From the NCBI GenBank assembly GCA_003140655.1, contig PLKR01000629.1, positions 169-6,113 on the forward strand: a DNA stretch of 5,945 nt, given 5' to 3'. Origin of the DNA: Acidobacteriaceae bacterium (lineage in GTDB: Bacteria > Acidobacteriota > Terriglobia > Terriglobales > Acidobacteriaceae). The notes below the pieces were generated by a model. That model searched no databases and was not told where the DNA came from. It saw only the letters and a list, made by a program, of their open reading frames with translations. Made by a program: the position numbers and the translations under genes. Of this stretch, positions 1 through 5,527 are shown one piece after another; the first letter of the stretch is position 1, and every line of letters begins with the position of its first letter.

Positions 1-1956
1 ATCGTCATGATCGAAAACATCGACCGCTACCTCGAAGCCGGGGATTCGCCGCTGGATGCGGCGCTCAAAGGGTCGGGGCAGATTGGGTTCACTATCGTCT
101 CCCTCACCGTTTCACTCATCGCGGTGCTGATTCCGCTGCTGTTCATGGGAGACATTGTTGGCCGGCTCTTCCGTGAGTTCGCGGTCACGTTGGCAGTCAC
201 CATCCTGGTCTCGGCAGGGGTTTCTCTGAGCCTGACTCCGATGATGTGCGCCAAGCTGCTCAAGCATCGCAAGGAAGGCGAGAAAGGCCGTTTCTACGAG
301 GTCACGGAAGACTATTACAACCGGGTCATTGCGTTTTATGGTCGTACGGTGAAGTGGGTGTTGAAGCATCAAACCGCAACGCTGTTTGTAACGTTCGGAA
401 CCCTCGTGCTCACGCTGGTTCTCTACGTGGTTGTGCCCAAGGGATTCTTCCCGGTGCAGGATACGGGCGTGATTCTGGGGATTTCGGAAGCTCCGGACAA
501 TATTTCGTTTGACGCGATGTCCCAGCGCCAGCAGGAACTGGCGAAGGTGATCCTCAAAGACAAAGATGTAGAGAGCTTGTCGTCCTTTATCGGGGTGGAC
601 GGCACGAACACGACTCCGAATAGCGGCCGCATTCAGATCAACTTGAAACCCCGGGATGAGCGTGACCGGGACGCCTCGGGGATCATCCGGCGCCTGCAAC
701 CCGAACTGGCGAAGATAGACGGAATCACTCTCTACATGCAGCCCGTGCAGGACTTGACGGTGGAGGATCGCGTAAGCCGGACCCAGTTCCAATACTCCAT
801 TGAAGACGCGGACGCGCAAGAGTTGACGCAATGGACACCGAAGCTGGTGGAGAAACTGCGCGCTGCGCCGGCACTGCGCGATGTGGCCACAGACCAGCTC
901 AACGGCGGGCTCAGGACCAACCTCACGATCGACCGCGACACGGCGTCGCGGCTGGGAATCCTTCCGCAAGCCATCGACAATACGCTCTACGACGCTTTCG
1001 GGCAGCGGCAGGTTTCCATCATCTTTACGCAGTTGAACCAGTACCACGTGGTGCTGGAAGTGCTGCCGAGTTTCGCCAAAACTCCCGACGCGATGAACGA
1101 CGTATACGTTCGCCCCAGCAGCGCGACACCGAATTCCGGCGCGCCCACCGCCAATGCAGCCGCGCCCACCACCAGCGGAACCCCAGTGCCGCTTTCCACT
1201 TTTGTGCGGATGCAATCGACCAGCGCACCCCTGGCCGTCAACCACCAGGGACAGTTCCCGGTGGTGACGCTTTCGTTCAACCTCGCGCCGGGCGCTTCTC
1301 TGGGCGACGCCACGCGGGCGATCCAGGAAGTGGAAAAGGAAATTCAGATGCCGGCGAGTATTCATGCGTCGTTTCAAGGAACGGCCGCCGCATTTCAAAA
1401 TTCGCTTTCGAGTGAGCCGTTCCTGATTCTCGCTGCCATTATCACGGTGTACATTGTGCTGGGAGTTTTGTATGAGAGCTACATTCACCCCATCACGATT
1501 CTCTCCACGCTGCCCTCGGCTGGGGTGGGCGCGATCCTGGCTCTTATGATTACGGGGAACGATCTGACCGTGGTGGCTCTCATCGGCATTATTCTGTTGA
1601 TCGGCATTGTGAAGAAGAACGCAATTATGATGATCGACTTCGCTCTCGAGGCGGAGCGCGAGGAACACAAGCCGCCAGAAGAAGCGATCTTTCAAGCGTG
1701 TTTGCTTCGCTTCCGTCCCATCATGATGACGACGATGGCGGCGCTGCTCGGCGGTTTGCCTCTGGCGCTCGGTTCCGGAACGGGCGCGGAGTTGCGGCGA
1801 CCACTGGGTATCACCATTGTGGGCGGGTTGTTGTTGAGCCAGTTGCTCACGCTTTACACCACGCCGGTGGTTTACCTGTGGTTTGACCGGTTGGCCCACA
1901 GGTTCGAGAAGTACAGGATCGGCAATCCGATTCCGCACGAAATGCCGGCGGATTAG
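1..1956 (+). CDS. mdtB: RND multidrug efflux permease, MdtB-type subunit (5' truncated by window edge)
   Basis: This is an inner-membrane proton-driven pump subunit, expected to form a heterotrimer with the MdtC-type product next door and to work with an MdtA-type adaptor. The reading frame is open from base 1. Its first codons (IVMIEN) match the stretch just after the Asp-Asp proton-relay pair of TM4, so about 410 N-terminal residues are missing and the ATG at 7 is internal. By codon counted from base 1: TM5 about 28-52, TM6 63-85, TM7 124-145 followed by KGFFPVQDTG, porter/docking domain about 152-470, then TM8-TM12 (473-628). The TM10 lysine (AcrB K940 equivalent) is codon 539 and the TM11 Arg and Thr (AcrB R971, T978) are codons 570 and 577, so the visible relay is intact. 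The segments LIAVLIPLLFMGDIVGRLFR, SLTSF-like SLSSFIGVDGTN and AELRRPLGI resemble E. coli MdtB more than MdtC. An 18-residue Ala/Pro/Thr/Ser linker (codons 375-392) is unusual. The subunit call is firm at family level; the drug range is unknown. Confidence 0.93.
   Translation: MVMIENIDRYLEAGDSPLDAALKGSGQIGFTIVSLTVSLIAVLIPLLFMGDIVGRLFREFAVTLAVTILVSAGVSLSLTPMMCAKLLKHRKEGEKGRFYEVTEDYYNRVIAFYGRTVKWVLKHQTATLFVTFGTLVLTLVLYVVVPKGFFPVQDTGVILGISEAPDNISFDAMSQRQQELAKVILKDKDVESLSSFIGVDGTNTTPNSGRIQINLKPRDERDRDASGIIRRLQPELAKIDGITLYMQPVQDLTVEDRVSRTQFQYSIEDADAQELTQWTPKLVEKLRAAPALRDVATDQLNGGLRTNLTIDRDTASRLGILPQAIDNTLYDAFGQRQVSIIFTQLNQYHVVLEVLPSFAKTPDAMNDVYVRPSSATPNSGAPTANAAAPTTSGTPVPLSTFVRMQSTSAPLAVNHQGQFPVVTLSFNLAPGASLGDATRAIQEVEKEIQMPASIHASFQGTAAAFQNSLSSEPFLILAAIITVYIVLGVLYESYIHPITILSTLPSAGVGAILALMITGNDLTVVALIGIILLIGIVKKNAIMMIDFALEAEREEHKPPEEAIFQACLLRFRPIMMTTMAALLGGLPLALGSGTGAELRRPLGITIVGGLLLSQLLTLYTTPVVYLWFDRLAHRFEKYRIGNPIPHEMPAD
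1123..1176 (+). repeat. Low-complexity insert in mdtB with an imperfect 21-nt tandem repeat
   Basis: Codons 375-392 encode an Ala/Pro/Thr/Ser/Asn-rich stretch between the conserved RPSS and GTPVPL. The neighbouring MdtC paralogue goes directly from RSSS to GAPIPL, so this is an insertion of about 18 residues. It contains two 21-nt units, starting at 1141 and 1162. Each begins GCGCCCACC, and they agree at 16 of 21 positions, which suggests growth by replication slippage. By alignment to AcrB from memory, the site is a periplasmic loop near the end of the docking subdomain, where a flexible insert would be tolerated. Confidence 0.7.
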
Positions 1957-1973
1957 GCCTTGCTAATTAAAGC
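1957..1973 (+). other. mdtB-mdtC intergenic spacer without a clear Shine-Dalgarno
   Basis: Only 17 bases separate the mdtB TAG from the mdtC ATG, so the two are almost certainly one transcript. The spacer (GCCTTGCTAATTAAAGC) is AT-rich in its second half and has no GGAGG-like purine run at the usual distance. Initiation of mdtC may therefore depend on ribosomes finishing mdtB or on an unstructured start region. The ATG itself is well supported because it gives the family-typical N-terminus (a short cytoplasmic F-I-x-R-P-I motif before TM1). Confidence 0.6.
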
Positions 1974-4900
1974 ATGAATATTTCGGCTCCATTTATCCGG
2001 CGTCCGATTGGCACGTCGCTGCTGGCAGCGGCGCTGCTGCTTTCCGGGATTCTCGCCTTCAATTTATTGCCGGTGGCTTCGCTGCCGCGAGTGGATTTTC
2101 CTGTGATCAGCGTTGGCGCAGCGCTGCCAGGCGCCGACCCGCAGACGATGGCTTCGGCAGTGGCCACGCCGCTGGAGCGGCAGTTCGGACGCATCTCGGG
2201 CGTGAACCAGATGACCTCGTCGAGCCAACTGGGCTCGACCGGCATCGCGCTGCAGTTTGATTTGAACCGGAACATTGATGCCGCTGCTCGCGATGTGCAG
2301 GCGGCCATCAATGCCGCGCGCAGCCAGCTTCCTTCCAATCTGCCGAGCAATCCGACCTATCGCAAGATCAACCCCGCGGACGCTCCCATCCTGATTCTGG
2401 CGCTCACTTCTGACACAGTTCCGGTGGCCCGTTTGTATGACACGTCCGACTCGATTCTGGCGCAGAAGCTTGCGCAGGTGAATGGAGTGGGCCAGGTGTT
2501 CACGTACGGTTCGGCGCCGCCGGCCGTGAGAGTCGAAGTCAATCCGATGCTGCTCAACAAGCTCGGAGTGGGCCTGGACACGGTGCGCAACGCGCTGAAT
2601 CTGGCCAACGCCAATCAAGCCAAGGGACAAGTATCGAACGGAGCGATCTCCCAAGAGTTCGCCGACAATGATCAACTTTTTACCGCGGACGAGTACCGCC
2701 CGTTGATAGTCGCCTATCATAACGGCGCCCCGGTGCGACTGGGAGACGTGGCGGATGTGCAGGACTCGGTGGCGGACGTGCACAACCTCGGCCTGGCAAA
2801 TGGCAAACCCGGGGTTCTGGTCGTTATTTTCCGGCAGCCCGGCGCGAACGTCATCGAGACCGTGGATCGCGTGCGCGCTCTGATGCCTTATCTCCAGTCT
2901 TCGATTTCTCCGGCTATCAAACTGGCAGTTGTCTCGGACCGCACGATTACGGTCCGTGCCTCGGTTAAAGACATTGAATCCACGCTGCTGATTTCGATCG
3001 TGCTGGTGATTTTGGTGGTGTTCGTGTTCCTGCGGACGGTGCGGGCGACCTTGATTCCCAGCATTGCAGTGCCGCTTTCGCTGGTGGGCACTTTCGGGGG
3101 CATGTATCTGCTGGGCTACAGCCTGGATAATCTGTCGCTCATGGCGCTGGCGATTTCTACTGGGTTCGTGGTGGATGACGCCATCGTGGTTCTGGAAAAC
3201 ATCATGCGCTACGTGGAGCATGGGATGGACGCGGTGCAGGCGGCGTTCAAGGGAGCGGCGGAAATCGGCTTCACTGTGCTCTCCATGAGCCTGTCCCTCG
3301 TGGCAGTGTTCATCCCGCTGCTGATGATGGGCGGAATTGTAGGGCGGCTGTTTCGCGAGTTCGCGGTCACGCTGAGCATTGCGATCGGAGTTTCGCTCCT
3401 GGTGTCGTTGACGACGACGCCGACGATGTGTGCCAAATTCCTGCGGCCATCCCCATCGAACCAGCGGCATAACGTTTTCTATCGCGCCAGCGAGTGGTTC
3501 TTCGACCACCTCCTGGCGACGTACCGGCATGCGCTGAAGTGGGTTCTGGCACACCAGCCGGTCACGCTGATCGTGACCATCCTGGTGGCCTGCCTGAGCG
3601 TGTACCTCTACGCCATCGTGCCCAAGGGCTTCTTTCCGCAGCAGGACACCGGGCGGCTTCAGGGATCGGTACAGGCGGCACAAGACATCTCATTCCAGGC
3701 TATGAGCGGCAAGATGGAACAGTTCGTGCAAATCATACTGAAGGATCCCGCGGTCAGCACGGCGGTCGGGTTCGCGGGTGGAGGGTCGGCGACCAACCAG
3801 GGCCGGTTCTTCGTCATGTTGAAACCACTCCAGCAGCGCGGCCAATGCAAGACCCCCCACTTCTGGAACCCTTGCTACTTTAGCGCCGACGATGTGATCA
3901 ATCGATTGCGGGGCAAACTCGCGGTGGTTCCCGGAGCCACGCTGTTCCTGCAAGCGCAGCAGGATCTGAATATTGGCGGGCGCTACGGGCAGGCGCAGTA
4001 TCAGTACACGATACAAGGCGAGGACTTGAACGAACTCAACAACTGGGGTCCGTTGTTGTTGCAGAAAATGCGCGGACTACAGGAATTGCGCGACGTAAAT
4101 ACTGACCAGCAGGATAAAGGATTGCAGGCGCAGTTGGTGATCGATCGTGACACGGCCAGCCGGTTGGGAGTTGCGGCCCAGGACATCGATAACGCGCTCT
4201 ATGATGCTTTCGGACAGCGCCAGGTCTCGACCATGTACCGGCCGCTGAATCAGTACCATGTGGTCATGGAAGTTGCGCCGGAGTATCAACAGACCACTGA
4301 GGCGCTGCAAAATATTTACTTGCGCTCCAGCAGCGGCGCGCCGATACCGCTGGCGGCATTCACGCACTTCACTCCGTCCAACATGCCTTTAGCCGTGAAT
4401 CACCAGAGCCAGTTTCCCTCAGTCACGATTTCGTTCAACCTGGCTCCCGGAGTTTCTCTCGGGCAAGCGACACAAGCCATCGAAAGAGTCCAACGTTCCA
4501 TCGACTTCCCAGCTTCAATTCAGGCAAGTTTCCAGGGTACGGCTGCCGCTTTCAAGGATTCGCTCTCCAGCGAGCCAGTGCTGATTCTCACGGCGCTGAT
4601 TACCGTGTATATCGTGCTCGGTATGCTTTACGAGAGCTACATTCATCCGATTACGATTCTCTCGACAATTCCTTCTGCGGGCCTGGGCGCACTGCTGTTC
4701 TTGCTGCTGTTCCATATGGAGCTCAACGTGATTGGAACGATCGGCATTATTTTGCTGATCGGGCTAGTGAAGAAGAACGCCATTATGATGATCGACGTGG
4801 CGCTCGAGGTAGAGCGCACGCAAGGGAAGAAGCCGGTCGAGGCCATCTACGACGCCTGTCTCTTGCGCTTCCGCCCCATCATGATGACAACCATGGCGGC

Positions 4901-5141
4901 TCTGTTGGGAGGCCTACCCCTGGCCCTCGGCAGGGGCACCGGTTCCGAACTGCATCGTCCTCTCGGCATTACGATTGTTGGCGGACTGATTGTCAGCCAG
5001 GCGCTTACGTTGTTCACTACGCCTGTCGTCTATGTGTATATGGACCGCTTCCGAATGTTTTTGCGGTTGTTGTTCGCCGGCGAAGATACCTCTGTGGCCG
5101 AAAGCTCTCCCGGTACACCCAGATCCAGCCCGGCGCACTAA
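1974..5141 (+). CDS. mdtC: RND multidrug efflux permease, MdtC-type subunit (complete)
   Basis: This is the second permease of the MdtBC-type heterotrimer; it binds substrates in the periplasm or membrane and exchanges them for protons. The full length is 1055 aa (E. coli MdtC is about 1025). TM1 is about 12-32, then porter PN1/PN2 to about 335, TM2 336-357, TM3-TM6 to about 490, TM7 about 528-550 ending in VPKGFFPQQDTG, porter PC1/PC2 and docking to about 865, and TM8-TM12 from 868 to about 1025. All proton-relay residues are present at a constant offset of six from AcrB: D401, D402 (in GFVVDDAIVV), K934, R965 and T972. The N-terminal porter matches E. coli MdtC closely (ASSVATPLER-, ARDVQAAINAA- and NPxDAPI-like runs), as does VLSMSLSLVAVF in TM5. 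There are two oddities: an extra Cys-containing loop at residues 623-636, and a stop codon lying in a CTAA copy that borders a palindromic element. It sits 17 bases after mdtB. Drug specificity cannot be read from sequence. Confidence 0.96.
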   Translation: MNISAPFIRRPIGTSLLAAALLLSGILAFNLLPVASLPRVDFPVISVGAALPGADPQTMASAVATPLERQFGRISGVNQMTSSSQLGSTGIALQFDLNRNIDAAARDVQAAINAARSQLPSNLPSNPTYRKINPADAPILILALTSDTVPVARLYDTSDSILAQKLAQVNGVGQVFTYGSAPPAVRVEVNPMLLNKLGVGLDTVRNALNLANANQAKGQVSNGAISQEFADNDQLFTADEYRPLIVAYHNGAPVRLGDVADVQDSVADVHNLGLANGKPGVLVVIFRQPGANVIETVDRVRALMPYLQSSISPAIKLAVVSDRTITVRASVKDIESTLLISIVLVILVVFVFLRTVRATLIPSIAVPLSLVGTFGGMYLLGYSLDNLSLMALAISTGFVVDDAIVVLENIMRYVEHGMDAVQAAFKGAAEIGFTVLSMSLSLVAVFIPLLMMGGIVGRLFREFAVTLSIAIGVSLLVSLTTTPTMCAKFLRPSPSNQRHNVFYRASEWFFDHLLATYRHALKWVLAHQPVTLIVTILVACLSVYLYAIVPKGFFPQQDTGRLQGSVQAAQDISFQAMSGKMEQFVQIILKDPAVSTAVGFAGGGSATNQGRFFVMLKPLQQRGQCKTPHFWNPCYFSADDVINRLRGKLAVVPGATLFLQAQQDLNIGGRYGQAQYQYTIQGEDLNELNNWGPLLLQKMRGLQELRDVNTDQQDKGLQAQLVIDRDTASRLGVAAQDIDNALYDAFGQRQVSTMYRPLNQYHVVMEVAPEYQQTTEALQNIYLRSSSGAPIPLAAFTHFTPSNMPLAVNHQSQFPSVTISFNLAPGVSLGQATQAIERVQRSIDFPASIQASFQGTAAAFKDSLSSEPVLILTALITVYIVLGMLYESYIHPITILSTIPSAGLGALLFLLLFHMELNVIGTIGIILLIGLVKKNAIMMIDVALEVERTQGKKPVEAIYDACLLRFRPIMMTTMAALLGGLPLALGRGTGSELHRPLGITIVGGLIVSQALTLFTTPVVYVYMDRFRMFLRLLFAGEDTSVAESSPGTPRSSPAH
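3840..3881 (+). other. In-frame ~14-codon insert in the PC1 porter subdomain of mdtC
   Basis: Residues 623-636 (GQCKTPHFWNPCYF) interrupt a stretch that in E. coli MdtC, and in the MdtB copy here, runs almost directly from the KPxxxR strand to the helix beginning near xADDVINRLR. The insert is rich in aromatic residues and prolines and has two cysteines (C625, C634), whereas RND porter loops are normally polar and Cys-poor. Its DNA includes a run of six C (3853-3858) and short inverted arms GCAAG (3847-3851) and CTTGC (3871-3875), so it could derive from a small palindromic repeat. Exact borders are uncertain by two or three codons. Confidence 0.6.
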
Positions 5142-5199
5142 CAGGTTGCGGAAAAACTCCGGTTCGAGCCGGTTCGGGAAGGGCACGAGTTCCGGCCTG

Positions 5200-5219
5200 C
5201 CCTGAGCGGAGCCGAAGGG
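5200..5219. repeat. 20-bp REP-like palindromic motif inside the element
   Basis: CCCTGAGCGGAGCCGAAGGG is an imperfect palindrome (outer CCCT/AGGG). It belongs to a motif class of the form CCCTGAGCG-AG-CGAAGGG that I recall from intergenic regions of many unrelated bacteria. Here it lies within the larger palindromic element. Confidence 0.5.
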
Positions 5220-5230
5220 TGCCGTTAATT

Positions 5231-5257
5231 CGCTGAAAATGGGTCCGCGCTTCAGCG
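5231..5257 (+). terminator. Stem-loop downstream of mdtC, possible transcript end or stabiliser
   Basis: CGCTGAA (5231-5237) and TTCAGCG (5251-5257) form a perfect 7-bp stem with a 13-nt loop, 90 bases after the mdtC stop. No T-run follows, so it is not a classical intrinsic terminator. It may limit read-through or protect the 3' end of the mRNA, or simply be part of the repeat element. I see no better terminator for the efflux genes in the gap. Confidence 0.3.
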
Positions 5258-5293
5258 CCTTAGGTAGGCTCTTCGCTTGCGCGGCGAGTTTTT

Positions 5294-5327
5294 CCGCAGC
5301 CTGCTAAGGCTGCTGCGGTGCAACCTG
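5294..5327 (+). repeat. Secondary dyads overlapping the right end of the element
   Basis: CCGCAGC (5294-5300), part of the right arm, is also the exact inverted copy of GCTGCGG (5312-5318), giving a 7-bp stem with an 11-nt loop. Immediately beyond, GCAACCTG (5320-5327) is the exact inverted copy of the first eight bases of the left arm (5142-5149). The arm sequences can therefore pair in more than one way. This may also mark the remains of a second, nested repeat end. Confidence 0.45.
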
Positions 5328-5452
5328 ATTTCACGAGCATGGCATCGCAGTCAGCAGGACTCGGAAGTCTTGGCCCGTCGCAGCGCTGGACCGCGCCCGA
5401 CGTGCCCGGCCCCTTTTTCTTCGCGGTCACCGTATGATAAGGGATGCTTTCC

Positions 5453-5480
5453 ATGCCGGAGCTTCCCGGTGATCCGGCGT
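5453..5480. promoter_or_regulatory. Operator-like inverted repeat upstream of the lipoprotein gene
   Basis: GCCGGA (5455-5460) and TCCGGC (5473-5478) are perfect inverted arms separated by 12 bases. With one mismatch, the arms extend to eight bases on each side. The dyad ends against a candidate -10 hexamer, where a repressor or activator site would make sense. Short GC-rich dyads arise by chance at this GC content, so this is only a candidate. Confidence 0.25.
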
Positions 5481-5485
5481 ATTAT
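5480..5485 (+). promoter_or_regulatory. Candidate -10 box for the lipoprotein gene
   Basis: TATTAT matches five of six bases of the TATAAT consensus and lies 42 bases before the ATG at 5528, in the most AT-rich part of the gap. No good -35 hexamer is visible 16-18 bases upstream. An alternative is TATGAT at 5433-5438, also five of six and also without a clear -35. Confidence 0.25.
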
Positions 5486-5516
5486 TGTTCTTCGTTCTGC
5501 GCTTTCAAATTCTCTC

Positions 5517-5522
5517 AGGAGT
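5517..5522 (+). promoter_or_regulatory. Shine-Dalgarno of the lipoprotein gene
   Basis: AGGAGT lies five bases before the ATG at 5528, a near-consensus ribosome site at good spacing. It decides the start codon, together with the signal peptide that begins right there. Confidence 0.8.
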
Positions 5523-5527
5523 CACGA

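Larger units (their letters stand above)
5138..5307. mobile_element. MITE-like palindromic intergenic element with CTAA flanks
   Basis: Two 18-nt arms, CAGGTTGCGGAAAAACTC (5142-5159) and GAGTTTTTCCGCAGCCTG (5286-5303), are inverted copies matching at 17 of 18 positions and enclose a 162-bp unit. The unit is bordered on both sides by CTAA (5138-5141 and 5304-5307), which looks like a 4-bp target duplication. There is no transposase frame, so it would be non-autonomous. The interior is full of short dyads: GGGCA/TGCCC (5181-5185, 5198-5202), GGCAC/GTGCC (5182-5186, 5219-5223) and CGCTGAA/TTCAGCG (5231-5237, 5251-5257), plus a direct repeat of CCGGTTCG (5159-5166, 5169-5176). I recall very similar ends in many acidobacterial intergenic repeats, but copy number cannot be tested here. 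As RNA it would fold into a long hairpin just after mdtC. Confidence 0.75.
5308..5527 (+). other. Non-coding leader between the repeat element and the lipoprotein gene
   Basis: These 220 bases carry no convincing gene. A 64-codon frame on the minus strand (5454 to 5260) runs into the repeat element and shows no recognisable domain. A plus-strand frame crossing the region continues out of frame through the lipoprotein gene. The stretch contains a short pyrimidine run (CCCCTTTTTCTT, about 5410-5421) without a strong preceding hairpin. From about 5430 on, it holds AT-richer candidate promoter sequence for the next gene. Confidence 0.6.

Noticed and set aside
112..1938. A 608-codon open frame on the minus strand opposite mdtB
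   Set aside because: Its translation is Arg/His/Gln-rich with no domain. It mirrors the codon pattern of a strongly supported RND gene, so it is a GC-driven shadow.
2064..3683. A 539-codon open frame on the minus strand opposite mdtC
   Set aside because: It has the same Arg/His/Gln-rich composition, no recognisable motif, and lies entirely within the conserved RND gene.
3840..3881. A frameshift or sequencing error at the C6 run as the explanation of the odd MdtC residues
   Set aside because: The frame is correct on both sides and the extra length is a multiple of three, so a simple in-frame insertion is the better explanation, though a miscounted run cannot be excluded without reads.
5405..5425. 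The pyrimidine/T run after a GC-rich stretch as an intrinsic terminator
   Set aside because: No stable stem directly precedes the CCCCTTTTTCTT run; only a 4-bp dyad is visible.
5260..5454. A 64-codon minus-strand frame in the intergenic gap
   Set aside because: It has no convincing ribosome site or domain, and its C-terminal part is translated from the repeat element's right arm.
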